A DNA stretch of 64,000 nt from Diploptera punctata (GCA_030220185.1 JASPKZ010000419.1:4049501-4113500), one strand, 5' to 3'; shown: positions 9,921 to 19,425, counted from the stretch's first letter. Made by a program: numbers and translations. The notes: generated by a model from the sequence alone, not told the origin.

Positions 9921-9959
9921 TTATTTTTACCTTGTATTCTACCGTCTTCCTCAAGTATT

Positions 9960-10270
9960 TAAAATTTTCGTTGATTTCACTTTAGGCCTTTCGATGAATG
10001 CTTCATCTTCTGGAGTTGTTGTAGTAGTATTGAATTAACTGTATGTCTAATAGAGAGTTTTGCTCATTAGGCATATTTTCGTTGAGGATGTTTGTATTTT
10101 TGGCCTTCTGGATAATTTCGATTTCTTCTAAAATGTTAATTTTGTGTCTGTTGTTTTCCCTGTGTATAATTGACATTGTATTATCGATATTGTTGAAACT
10201 GTGGCCGCTTTCTAACATCTGTTTAGCTAAATATGATTTGATTGTTAAAGAAGAAGGCAAATCAAATTTC
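9960..10270 (-). pseudogene. Penelope-like element C-terminal fragment
   Basis: The open piece 10260-10003 includes AKQMLESGHSFNNIDNTM and IIHRENNRHKINILEEIEI, matching the region just after the GIY-YIG endonuclease core in PLEs and the fragment at 31727-31954. The 3' flank holds a degenerate hammerhead-like hairpin (GATGAA...TTCATC, GAAA, AGGCCT) near 9985-10015. 5'-truncated, nested in the Tc1-like element. Confidence 0.6.
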
Positions 10271-10503
10271 GCTGTTCACCTGATTTGAATCCAATCGAAA
10301 ATGTGTGAGCTCAGATGAAAATAGAGATGAACGCTAATTGGCCTGCAGATGCGCGAAAGACGAAAGGTCGCTCATGGCACAAATTCAAGACGCCTAAGAT
10401 GTTCTAGACGATTGTCCACGTGCCTGTAGAAACCTTATTGCATCAATGCCCCGAGGATTGAAGGGGTAATAGATGCTGAGGGTTCATACTTCCGATATTA
10501 ATT
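10268..10503 (+). pseudogene. Tc1-like transposase C-terminus (broken)
   Basis: Encodes SPDLNPIENV, the signature around the last catalytic acidic residue (E) of the Tc1/mariner DDE transposases. A stop replaces the conserved Trp, then AQMKIEMNANWPADAR follows. A frameshift leads to DVLDDCPRACRNLIASMP, the usual C-terminal helix of the family. The N-terminal DNA-binding domain and the first two catalytic Asp residues are absent. Inactive. Confidence 0.88.
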
Positions 10504-10664
10504 TTATTAAACTTTTGATTTTAGAAGATATTATTTTCTTTCTTCATTTAATTATTAGAAAGTTTTCATTTATGTGTTTTGTGTGTGCATTAAAGCCATA
10601 AAATTCAAATATAAAATAAAATATGAAACTATATTACAGGCGAAATGCTATCCTAACATTCAGT

Positions 10665-10746
10665 AAAAAAAAAGTATAACGGGAATCGAACCCGTGAGGT
10701 TACGAACGCAGATGTTGTGTGTTAAACCTCTCGACCACGGAAACAC
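10665..10746 (-). ncRNA. tRNA-like Pol III cassette in right end of Tc1-like element
   Basis: On the minus strand: A-box-like TGGTCGAGAGG, B-box GGTTCGATTCC (consensus), a paired T arm (ACGGG...CCCGT), then a run of nine T (10665-10673 on the plus strand as A). It points inward, as does the left unit. The tRNA fold is incomplete in the anticodon region. Confidence 0.5.
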
Positions 10747-10922
10747 ACGAAGGCAAGCTCTCTCTTTTATGTTACTTGAGTGTGCACTACGTTAACTAGC
10801 AAACAACAGTACAATTACCGAAAACGCGTTAATGTGAATAAGGCTTCTGCGAGTGCTCACGAAGTTCCCCGATCGGTGATAGAATCAAGAGATGACTCTT
10901 TTTTTTTTTGTCTAAGGGTGTA

Positions 10923-11785
10923 CATGAAATATTAAAGAATTAGAGGAGAAAATGTTCAAGCATGAGAATTCCTATTTCAAACAAAAAAACTTTATACAAC
11001 TTACATTTTTCAGATGATCAATTGTTAATTGCACAAGATTATGAAGATGTAGAATATATGACTAGAAAATTAATAGAAGAATATGAAAAATGGGGATTAC
11101 ATTTGAACATGAAAAAATCAAAATATTTATCAATTGGTGAACCAGAACAAAATTTAATTTTGGAGTCTGGAGAAACAATAAAATCTTGTAGTGAGATCAC
11201 ATATTTAGGAATTAAAATAAATAAAAATGGGAGTTATGAAGAAATAAGAAATAGAAATAATAAAGTAAAATTTGCAATTACTTGCCTCAATGGAATATTG
11301 TGGGATAAAAATGTAAGTAATCAAAATAAAATGAATATATATATCACACAATTGTTAAAAGCATCATTACATATGGAGCAGAACTTTGACCATTAACAGC
11401 AAAAACAAGTAAGTATCTTTTGGCAACGGAAATAGATTTTATACGAAGGGCAGCAAGAATTTCAATACCAGAAAAAAATTAGGAACTCAGTTATAAGGAA
11501 GAAAATGAATATTGAAAACTCTATTTTAGATTATATTAAAACTCAGCAATTAAGATGGTACGGACATGTCCAGCGAATGGAAGAGGATCGACTACCAAAA
11601 TCTGTTTTGTAATGGAAACCTGAGGGAAGACGAAGCAGAGGAAGACCTAAAATCTCCTGGAGCCAGGGAATATGTTTATATATGAAGGAGAAACATCTAC
11701 AACCAGGAGATTGGATGGACCGACAAAATTTGGCTATTAAGAATCGGACGATGTCAAATATATTAATCAACCGATTATCTATATA
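10923..11785 (+). pseudogene. LINE-B reverse transcriptase, right part, and C-terminus
   Basis: Continues the frame broken at 8650. It holds LHFSDDQLLIAQDYEDVEYM (the YADD box, here FSDD), WGLHLNMKKSKYLSIGE and ITYLGIKINKNGSYEEI. The longest open piece is 10962-11396. Further right, with stops, come QQLRWYGHVQRMEEDRLPK and PEGRRSRGRPKISW, the LINE-B C-terminal block. It ends in ATGTCAAATATATTAATCAACC, matching the end at about 42200. Stops and frameshifts make it inactive. Confidence 0.88.
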
Positions 11786-11880
11786 TATATATATATATGG
11801 TATGATAAAAATAAATGCCTGGACGGGATTCGAACCCGGATCTCTGAGTCTGTATCTCAGTGTGATATATATATATATGG
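11779..11880 (-). mobile_element. Truncated tRNA-like fragment between (TA)n runs
   Basis: On the minus strand CAGAGATCCGGGTTCGAATC contains a B-box-like element and precedes CCCGTCCAGGC. It lies between TA microsatellites at 11779-11796 and 11865-11878. Probably the 3' half of a SINE head. Confidence 0.45.
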
Positions 11881-12500
11881 TGCTTCAGAAAAATTATTAC
11901 AGACTTCTGGGAGTTGTAGAGGGGACCTAGTAAATAAAGTAATGATAAGGAACCCATGTCCGGAAACCTACCATTTCGATGCAAAATAAGTTCAAAAATC
12001 GAAACACACTGGGCTGTTATCTTACAAAATATAAATCGCGCAGTAAGCGCGTAAACTAAGCTAATTCCTCAGCCAGTCGAATCTATGGTCCGATTTTCCT
12101 GGTGTATAGAATAACCTAATTTTTCTTTTTTTAAACATCATTATGCATTTAATTAAAATAATCAGTATTAAGTTAACATTTCGACAAAGAAAATATGGCA
12201 GCGTATGCACCGAATCTTAATTTCAGGTTCCCCACTTTTAATGATGGGATTTCGCTAATGTTTGGAAAATATCTTCCTTCAATAGCAAATACCGAGTTTA
12301 ATTTCGAAAAATATAAAATTGGAGCCGTTAGAGTGTTTTTAAATTTTCGTCTGATGAACTCCAACGTACAATGGTCCGATATTGTTGGTTAACGAATTCG
12401 ACTTTACTTTTTTAATTGATTGCTAATATGCCCAGATTGATTCACAAAAAATAAAAATTGCGGGAGCGTCAAAACACACACACATATAGCTCCCGCAATA
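11881..12500. other. Unidentified sequence, weak short ORFs
   Basis: A moderately GC-rich start (GAGGGGACCTAGTAAAT, CATGTCCGGAAACCTACC) suggests the edge of an unknown repeat. Overlapping ORFs of 63-65 residues on both strands at 12173-12392 show no motif and are probably chance. A short inverted word GCTCCCGCAATA/TTGCGGGAGC lies at 12460-12500. Confidence 0.35.
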
Positions 12501-12506
12501 TATATA

Positions 12507-12820
12507 TCCACCGCTGTGCTCTCGAGGTAACGTGCTGTCTTGTCACGCAGCGGGCCCGGGGTTCGATCCGCAGTCGGGGCTGTTTTTCTGGGTGAGGTTT
12601 TTACCGGGGTTTTTCCTCACCTGTAAGACAAATGTCAGGAAAACTTTAAGGCCCAAACGATATGGCCATGATCATCATCCTTATCATCATCACCATCACC
12701 ATCCTTGGAAAACAACGGGCAGCTACCACACCAAAAATCCCCTAGTAAAGCTGCAAGCATAGCATAAAAATGCTATGATTACAGTAAAATGCCTGCCTTC
12801 GGGCAGAATTACTATGGATG
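12507..12820 (+). mobile_element. SINE-A copy 4
   Basis: Type 1 copy: head with CGGGCCCGGGGTTCGAT (one extra G in the B-box region), GTAAGACAAATGTCAGG body, and tail CTATGGATG. It lies between TA-rich tracts, so the TSD is uninformative. Confidence 0.9.
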
Positions 12821-13080
12821 TATATATATATATATATATATACTACTTCAGACTAAGTTCCAGTTGTACTGTAAAAAAACTTGCTTAAGATATTAATCCG
12901 TCTATTTGGGGAAACTTGGTACAACTTTTAACCGCTATATGATTGAATATTGTTTTATATTAACATTGTTCTTAGGCAACATTGTGTTTTTTCGGGAAAT
13001 AAGACGAATGCAAAATAAGATGATACCAATAATTAGGAAATTTCCTCCATTTCTTATATATTTATTTATTACAAATAAGT

Positions 13081-13426
13081 CCACCGCTGTGGTCTCGAGG
13101 TAGCGTGCTGCCTTGTCACGCAGCGGGCCCGGGATCGACCCACCGGTCGGGGCAGTTTTTCTGGGTGAGGTTTTTATCGGGATTTTTCCTCACCTGTAAG
13201 ACAAATGTCAGGAAAACTTTAAGGCCCAAACGGTCCCCGAAATCATACGGCCATCATTATCATCATCACCTTATCATTATTATCTTCATCATCATCATCC
13301 TTCACCGGTGTGGAAAGCAACGGGAAGCTACCACACCTACAATTCCCTAGTAAAGCTGCAAGCATAGCATGAAAATGCTATGATTGCAGTGAAGGACCTG
13401 CCTTCGGGCAGAATTACTATGGATGG
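13081..13426 (+). mobile_element. SINE-A copy 5, perfect TSD
   Basis: The cleanest member of the family. An exact 13-bp TSD, ATTACAAATAAGT (13068-13080 and 13427-13439), defines both ends: the SINE starts CCACCGCTGTGGTCTCGAGG and ends ACTATGGATGG. Head B-box, body and hairpin-forming tail (AGCATGAAAATGCT) are intact. Confidence 0.97.
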
Positions 13427-13500
13427 ATTACAAATAAGTTATATATGAGACTACCTAATTATACGTTTACGCTTTTTTCATACTGTTAACAGATAGCCTA

Positions 13501-13724
13501 TATTTCAATTATGAAGTTCTTTGTACCTCCGTATAACACAGTTGTCCTCAATTATAATAATTTCTGTTATAATCTTAGTTATATTATTAAAATTCAGAAC
13601 TTTTGAAGTCCTGCTTCTCTTTAGGAACCTTCTTGATTCTGAAATTATTGATATATTACTTTATAAATAATTTCAGTATCAAGAATTTCCATGAAGATGT
13701 AGCATGACTTTGGAAATAATAATA

Positions 13725-13764
<40 letters not shown>

Positions 13765-13845
13765 TAACGAGGATTATAACAGAAATTATTAAAGTTGAGG
13801 ACGACTGTGTAATATAACGTACAAAAATCTTCATAATTGAAATAA
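13501..13845. mobile_element. Hairpin element with about 82-bp inverted repeats
   Basis: Left arm 13501-13582 and right arm 13764-13845 are inverted copies (AATTATGAAG, ACACAGT.GTCCTCAA and TTTCTGTTATAAT words). A second inverted pair, CTTGATTCTGAAATTATT against AATAATTTCAG..TCAAG, lies inside. A (TAA)n run at 13719-13763 sits just before the right arm. Looks like a nested MITE; no clear TSD. Confidence 0.7.
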
Positions 13846-13911
13846 TTTTTACCTCAACGGTGTTAAAAAATGAATATTAAAAGTACAGAACCTTTATTTA
13901 CCGGTAATATT

Positions 13912-14133
13912 TCACAATATGCAGAATTTATTCCATGCTGACTCATCTGTAAATTCTATTATTTTCACCATATCGTCAATAGTTAATGAGGAATATTTTT
14001 CATTAAACTGTTTGAAGATATTCAAAATAGTTTGTTTCTCTCCGCTTTTCAAATGCTTTGCTTTACAATGTTTAAGAAACTCTACAGAAATTTTGCCATT
14101 TTGAAACAATTGAAATTCCAATGTATTCTGCAT
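13912..14133 (-). CDS. Hypothetical 73-residue ORF, possible transposase HTH remnant
   Basis: The middle (LKSGEKQTILNIFKQF, then a YSSLTIDDMVKI-like stretch) resembles the N-terminal helix-turn-helix start of some insect DDE transposase-like proteins, in which a K/R-Q-x-I-x-N-x-F-x-x-F segment precedes a helix. The similarity is weak and by eye only. It lies beside the hairpin element at 13501-13845. It may be chance. Confidence 0.25.
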   Translation of the reverse strand: MQNTLEFQLFQNGKISVEFLKHCKAKHLKSGEKQTILNIFKQFNEKYSSLTIDDMVKIIEFTDESAWNKFCIL

Positions 14134-14316
14134 TGCGCATATATAAGAACAAAATAAATCTGATTTAATCTACTAAAATTTAATTATATATTTTAAGATT
14201 CTCCCATATAACGTATATAGACATGTGCTAGATATATATTTTTATTATTTTGATTTCCTTTATTTCGAGTATTAGAGAGCGAACTACATTTTGTTACACA
14301 CTTAAAGGTAAGACCA

Positions 14317-14560
14317 TTATTCATCATCATCATAGTACATTCACGAATTTAGGCCATTTGTTGACCTGTTTCGGCCTCAAGAGAAACACCATCCAGAAGT
14401 CTTTTGAGTGGACGTCCTGGTCTTCTTCTTCCTGCAGGTTGATATCTTAACATTTGTTTGGGTATTCTGTGATCTTCCATTCGATGAACATGTTGCATCC
14501 ATCTTGACTTATAATCAGAAATTTTGTTCGATCAATGAAAATGCAGTTCTTCTTCTGGTT
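14317..14560 (-). mobile_element. LINE-D 3' end with (ATG)n tail
   Basis: Minus-strand translation gives SRWMQHVHRMEDHRIPKQML, then GRRRPGRPLKRLLDGVSLEA and a stop after ETGQQMA, followed by an (ATGATG) tail (ATCATC at 14318-14331 on plus). It is nearly identical over about 120 bp to the insert at 25193-25317. Very short 5'-truncated copy. Confidence 0.85.
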
Positions 14561-14849
14561 TGTTTCACATTACAACTGGAACTTATCTCGGAGGAGCAAT
14601 AACTTAATTTCCTTAGAACTTGCTTTATGAATTTTTGTGAAACAGGATAAAGGTGTGCCTATCATAGATTACATCACTACTAATAACCTATACATGTCAA
14701 AATGTAAGTTCGAGTTCAGCTATCAGCATTAAGACAAACTCAACAGAGCATTTGAAATCGACTATTTCATGCCCCAAGTGAGAGTCAATGGCCTAACACG
14801 TTTCAATGCAATGCATTTTGTTTTACAACTAATCACAGTCGTGTATCAC

Positions 14850-15575
14850 CTCGATATTTATCTACTTCTGTTTATGATATTAAAGAAAGCTTCTCCTTTT
14901 TAATATTCTGAACAGGTCATAGCATTATTTTGCAGTGACTGACTGTCGAACAAATACGTTGAATATAGCAAATAATGAACAGATTCCTTCGAACTACACA
15001 TTTGATAATTATGTGTTCAATAATTGTGTTTTTGTCCACCGCTGAGGTCTCGACGTGCTGCCTTGTCACGCAGCGGGCCCGGATTCGATCCCCGGTCGGG
15101 ACAGTTTTTCTGGATGAGGTTTTTATCGGGGTTTTTCCTCACCTGTAAGACAAATGTCAGGAAAACTTTATGGCTCAAACGGTCCCCGAATTCATATGGC
15201 CATCATCGTCCTTCACCGGTATGGATAACAACGGGAAGCTACCACACCTGCAATTCCCTATTAAAGCTGCAAGCATAGCATGAAAATGCTATGATTGCAG
15301 TGAAGGGCCTGCCTTCGGGCAGAATGATTATGGATGGAATTGTGTTTTTAAATAATATTTTACGGAGTTGTTTCCTAAAAATAATTAATAACCTATAATG
15401 TTGGTTATAATATACAGTTTGATGTTTCATTTTTTCTCCACTAGGGTGCATTCTCACAATATTGCGATCCTATTTGGCAATAAATAATATCTAGTTGCAG
15501 TGGATGAACGAAAGATGCATAACCAAACATTTCTCATTTGTTTTCAAACATAGCTATTTACATTAAATGTATGTT
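14850..15575. repeat. Unidentified dispersed repeat R2, copy 1 (contains a SINE)
   Basis: Homologous, in inverted orientation, to 25565-25990. Landmarks: GAACAGGTCATAGCATTATTTTGC, TTGAATATAGCAAATAATGAACAG, TTTTACGGAGTTGTTTCC, and TTCTCATTTGTTTTCAAACAT. This copy is interrupted by SINE-A copy 6; the other copy lacks the SINE. No coding capacity. Confidence 0.8.
15034..15337 (+). mobile_element. SINE-A copy 6
   Basis: TSD AATTGTGTTTTT (15022-15033 and 15338-15349). A short deletion in the head removes part of the A-box region (CTCGACGTGCTG). The tail ATGATTATGGATGG is slightly changed. The paralogous site without the SINE is at about 25805. Confidence 0.95.
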
Positions 15576-15771
15576 GTAAGCTCTTGTTTCCCTCAACAGA
15601 TTTAGGCGTGCTCCCCTTACAGGGAAGAAATTGAACCATACTAATTTAGTTACACTTGTTTTTGTGTAGATGTCATTGGAGTGGCCCGTGGCCAGCGTTC
15701 CGCCTCATACTGACATCTAGGTAACCAAGGTAGTACTAGAACAGGAACATTCGGTACATTTTGCTTAGAGT

Positions 15772-15969
15772 CCTTTTTTATTCAGGCTTAAGGATCTTTT
15801 ACGAGCCTGAAAATCTTCAGACTCGGAACCCACGGCTTGAAGTCCCTCCCGGAGGACTTGCTCCTTGGATTTTTCCATCCTAAAATATCCATCGACCCCG
15901 GCCGGGGTTGAAACCGCGATCCTCGGGACCAGAGGCAAGGAGCATAACTACTAGTCCACCGAGGCCGAT
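15772..15969 (-). mobile_element. SINE-C copy 1
   Basis: On the minus strand a tRNA-like head (TCGGTGGACTAGTAGTTATG as A-box region, GGTTTCAACCCC as B-box region) leads into GGTCGATGGATATTTTAGG and GAGGACTTGCTCC-complement blocks. It ends in GCCTGAATAAAAAA. Related copies: 47870-48059 and a partial one at 44075-44166. Confidence 0.7.
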
Positions 15970-16180
15970 TAATATTTTAAAATAGCAATATTTAAATAAT
16001 GATCTGTGAGTAAACAGCTTAATTTATTCGTTAAATAGCTCTAACAAACGCCACTCTTGTTTTCCAAATCCTGTAGATAAATTAGATATCGCTAGTGGCA
16101 TTATTTATGATAAACAATTTTAAATTGAGATTAGGAATGGAGTTTTCATGAATATAGATGGAAAGCCATATTTAGAACGC
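15970..16180. repeat. Unidentified dispersed repeat R3, copy 1
   Basis: Inverted homolog of about 22690-22845. Shared words: ATATTTTAAAATA, GTAAACAGCTTAATTT, ATTCGTTAAATAG and TTTCCAAATCCT.TAGATAAATT. The left limit coincides with SINE-C. Confidence 0.65.
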
Positions 16181-16860
16181 AGAGGTAATTATTCCAATTA
16201 CTAATTTCACTTACATGTCTGTGTAAGTTAGACACGTAATTTGGGTAAAGTAAATTTGTGTGGCTGCGATTATTGTAAGTTGGGTGCAGGTTGTGGGTGC
16301 GTGGGTTCCATAAAGCGGGTTATTTTCAGATGTGTATGGAAGTGTGAAATCCCCCATGATCACCAACGATAACATGGAGTAATGGACCTGTAGAGCTTTT
16401 ATTAGCGGTTCGCCATCAGTTTATATAGCTACCATTCCCCTCAGGGATATACTGCTCCCTGGTTTTCTAAAGGTCGGAGACGAGAAATTCGATAGAACAT
16501 CACAACAAGCTCATTCTGGAATTTGTATTACCCACATTTCGTGTAATGTGATGGTTTATTGTTTGATGGCTTGTGCTTGATACGTGGAATATAAAGTACG
16601 TGTTAATATCAAGGCAAGCTAACATGTTTCCAGAGTGATATTACTATTTCTATAAACTATACCTAATTATGCAGCATTGAAAACTTGTACTTAAATATCT
16701 GTACACCCAGATAATTAGAAGATAAAATGAATCTCATTTCATTGAAATTGATGTAAAAAAACTGTTTGTATTTTTATATTTTTTACTTATTGTGGCTGTT
16801 CTGATTAAAATATTTAAAAAAAATTCGTCCGTCTTACTTACTAGACATAAAAATGACCGT
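16181..16860. other. No recognisable gene
   Basis: Mixed-composition sequence without long ORFs or repeats shared in this window. A (TA)n run follows at 16863-16902. Confidence 0.5.

Positions 16861-16862
<2 letters not shown>

Positions 16863-16902
<40 letters not shown>
16863..16902. repeat. (TA)n microsatellite
   Basis: About 40 bp of uninterrupted dinucleotide repeat. Confidence 0.97.
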
Positions 16903-16903
<1 letters not shown>

Positions 16904-16954
16904 TGTATAGGCCTATATATTCGAAGGCTGCTCTAAACTATTAGCCGAAAAGGA

Positions 16955-17530
16955 AATAGTATATTACGATGCGATGTTGGGAATTGGTTTTTGCAGAAGC
17001 GAGGAAAATGTTTAATTTCCGAGATTCTGTAAAACACTTCTCAAACGTACCTTCTACTTTATTTTTGAGCGATGGTATTTTCAAAATAATAAATAATAGT
17101 AAAATAATATATTTTTTGGAAATATTTGCGTTTATTATAGACAATTGACTAACGTTAACAGAGTGGACAATGGTTATTAGTTGTAACTACAGGAGGCCGT
17201 GAGACCATTTACTGATAAGATAGCGGCAAGTACGTATTTACTGTTTTATATTGTTTCAAATAAAGTTCAGTTCATTTAAAATGCAGTGATTTGTTTTGTA
17301 TAATGTATATTAACACTACCTTTTGGACTTTTTTTTGTATATAGATTGTATGTAGTATACATAGAGGGCAGTGGTTTACTTCCCACACGCGTTTCGTAAT
17401 ATGCAATATTACAGTATAGTTATTTTTATTATAGTGTAGTTATTTAGGTTGACAATCCGAAATATAGGAAGTTGAACTTTCAATCATGGTCGCCATTGCT
17501 GTAAGTACGACAAAACGCACTATCGCGCCT
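16955..17530. repeat. Unidentified dispersed repeat R1, copy 2
   Basis: Inverted copy of 4335-4920, ending in GTAAGTACGACAAAACGCAC and CTATCGCG. Divergence is moderate (many substitutions and small indels), so it is an old family or duplication. Confidence 0.65.
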
Positions 17531-17789
17531 AAAAGTAATACGTATTTGAAGAGATGCCATGGATAACTACATTGAGACGGAACGGACCTGAGTGTCCACT
17601 CCCTGTTGTCGATGATGGTAAATATAAATATCACCATTATTGACATCAGAGAAGATATACATATGCACACAAGTCTGCGTGCCTACCTTTTAACTCTAAG
17701 AGGCAGCAATTATTTTTCGGAACCAAATAAGGCACATAGTCATCAATTAAGAAAAGTAAGATAAAGTTAGTAAACCTGCAAAATTGAAT

Positions 17790-18165
17790 CATTAGGAGCG
17801 GAGGTTCAGTAGAAACAACCATTTAAAAATCGTTCTAGCGAAAGCAATTTTCGATTTTTTGCAACGAAACTCGGTATATGCAACTGAAATAAAACGTATT
17901 ATCCAAAAAATGAGCGAAATATGAACACTAGAAGTGGAGATTTACTTGATAATCGAACATTAAAAATCGCTCTAGCGACTGCCTTGTTAGTTTTCTCGCA
18001 ACGAAACTCGCATGTATCATTTGATCAACAAAAATAAGATTCAGTTTGTTAATCAGCAAGATAGGTCCATTGAGAGTGAGGGTCAATCTGAATGTTGAAA
18101 TTTTAGTGGAAACTTTCAACGCTCTGCCGGATAAAATTTATGTTTTCTCACAATGAAACTTGCTA
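17790..18165. repeat. Degenerate tandem repeat, about 140-bp period, three units
   Basis: Units start near 17795, 17935 and 18073. Each has a TTCTAGCG/CTCTAGCG-like word, then a GCAACGAAACTCG-like word (CACAATGAAACTTG in the last). A related diverged stretch lies at about 54670-55020 (CACAACAAAACTAAGTAC). Satellite-like, non-coding. Confidence 0.6.
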
Positions 18166-18171
18166 CAGTAT

Positions 18172-18372
18172 ATACGATTTAATTATCATCATCATCATCA
18201 TCAACAACAACAAGGATTAAGCCCAATGGCCTGTTCCGATCTCATTATAGGTCGAATTGGTCCTTCGATCTCTTCAATGGTCTTCCCAACATTCTTCTCC
18301 CTTTTGGTTCATATCCTCTCCGCTATCCCTAATCGTTTGTCTTTATTTCTTGCTGTGGCCGTATCCTGAAAT
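18172..18372 (-). mobile_element. LINE-D 3' end with (ATG)n tail
   Basis: On the minus strand a GRPLKRSKDQFDL-like basic block is followed by GTGHWA/PLGLILVV and an (ATG)n/(GTT)n tail (ATCATCATC at 18184-18201 on plus). Stops and shifts are present. Same type of end as 27768-27863. Confidence 0.65.
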
Positions 18373-18394
18373 ACAATCCGGCCTTTGCTTTGAG

Positions 18395-18765
18395 GTGAAT
18401 CAGTAATAATAAATTTCCCCTGACCGCGTTACGAGCGCTGTGCAGGGTAAGGATAATGACAGGGCTGCTGTCTCAGAGCATCTATCCATGATCCATAAGT
18501 ATTAACCCCTTTAGAGAGGGTTGCTGCTTCCGCCCCTTGAGCCGTTGTGATGATCGCCTGGTATCACGTCGCCTCATAGACCGTTGCAGACTTCTTGGTC
18601 GAAGTCAACCTTCTGGCAGACATCTCCCACGTTGCGGACTATTCTTAGTTTCCTCTCACCTCTGACCAATCGGCAAGTTAGCAATACACTTCCCCGATTT
18701 GGTCGTCTGGTTCATTGAGTACTCGGCGCCCCCACCACGTCGAGGTGATTGTCCACGGGGGGATT
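18395..18765 (-). repeat. Unidentified GC-richer repeat R4, copy 1
   Basis: Shares a diverged block (CCCCTGA..GGTTACGAGCG..GCAGGGTAAG, then GGGCTGC..TCT and TATTAACCC) with 37285-37600 and, over about 60 bp, with 27650-27712. It might be the 5' leader or first ORF of a retroelement; no coding frame survives. Confidence 0.5.
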
Positions 18766-19139
18766 TAATTATCATAAGAATGATATATACCGTAAACGAA
18801 GAACATTGGATCATAAATTGGACTTGCTGAGGAATTCGCTTAATGTACGCAGTTCCTGTGTGATGGATTTTATAAATATCGATACACACAGATATAAAAG
18901 TAATCTTATTTCATAGAAACAAACCGATGTCTTCAGTAGATCAGTGTTTATATCCTTTTACTTGAAAGACACTTCGACTTATCTTTTCTCGTCACTTAAA
19001 TTGTCCTTTTTTTTCGGAAAGTTAAATGAACAAAGAACCAAACAATTAAACCAGAAATTAACAGAAGAATACAAAGTTGTACCATTTGTTAATATTTAAT
19101 TGAAAGTTTGTTATTGAAACTAGATATACAATTGAAATG

Positions 19140-19235
19140 TAAAAAAATGTATAAATATATCTTAAACCATTATTACTTTATGGGGCTGAGACGTGGAACA
19201 ACAATCCCTATAAATAAGGATACGATTTTCAACAC
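19140..19235 (+). mobile_element. Tiny LINE RT fragment
   Basis: The LNHYYFMGLRRGT translation and the adjacent frame resemble the LLYGAETW segment found at the end of the RT thumb in these LINEs. Too short to assign. Confidence 0.3.
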
Positions 19236-19239
19236 ACAG

Positions 19240-19425
19240 CCAGTCTGCAGCCGATAGTTGAGTTAGGAGTTCATAGAGCACGCAGAATCTCCTGAGGATG
19301 TCTACCTAAGTAGTAGACGAAACGTTGAGTTTTAAGAAAATCAGACCATGGGCATTTAGCCCGAAAGACGAATCCAATAGGAATCAAAACACCGGCCGTG
19401 AAAGCCTACAATTTTACATACAACA
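19240..19425 (+). mobile_element. PLE 3'-end fragment with hammerhead-like motif (type iii)
   Basis: The hammerhead-like unit (19289-19329) is followed by GGCATTTAGCCCGAAAGACG and CCGGCCGTGAAAGCCTAC. The same order (motif, then CAGCCCGAAAATCTTCAT and CCGGCCGTGAAAGTCTAC) is seen in the palindrome at 41003-41265. No protein part remains. Confidence 0.5.
19289..19329 (+). ncRNA. Hammerhead-like ribozyme motif (PLE type iii)
   Basis: CTC stem I, perfect CTGAGGA core, T, six-bp hairpin GTCTAC-CTAAGTA-GTAGAC, GAAA, then ACGT (self-complementary stem III, possible only between two molecules), GTT cleavage triplet and GAG closing stem I. All conserved core positions agree with CUGANGA...GAAA; the single T before stem II is extra. 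Confidence 0.5.

Larger units (their letters stand above)
9020..9930 (+). mobile_element. Foldback-type repeat with tRNA-Tyr-like unit (single arm plus palindrome)
   Basis: Module order: TATATTAACTTGACCTGTATC, one about 165-bp unit (GATTTTCACTCGCTT...CTGGCCAGAATCATCAG), a tRNA-Tyr-like unit at 9246-9318, an AT-rich stretch, then a palindrome. The same modules form the right arm of the giant inverted repeat at 35650-36590. This copy has one tandem unit. Insertion inside the Tc1-like element makes it the younger of the two. Confidence 0.75.
8651..10920. mobile_element. Tc1/mariner-like DNA transposon, nested
   Basis: Terminal inverted repeats CACCCTTTGACAAAA (left) and CACCCTTAGACAAAA (right end reversed) continue into a shared TCATCTCTTGA, about 32 bp. 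The host TA is duplicated (8649-8650 and 10921-10922); removing the element restores the LINE-B frame exactly. It holds a transposase C-terminal remnant at 10268-10503. Inside are a tRNA-Tyr-like foldback repeat (about 9020-9930) and a PLE fragment (about 9960-10270), so most of the transposase is gone. A tRNA-like cassette sits about 150-175 bp inside each end. Confidence 0.9.
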
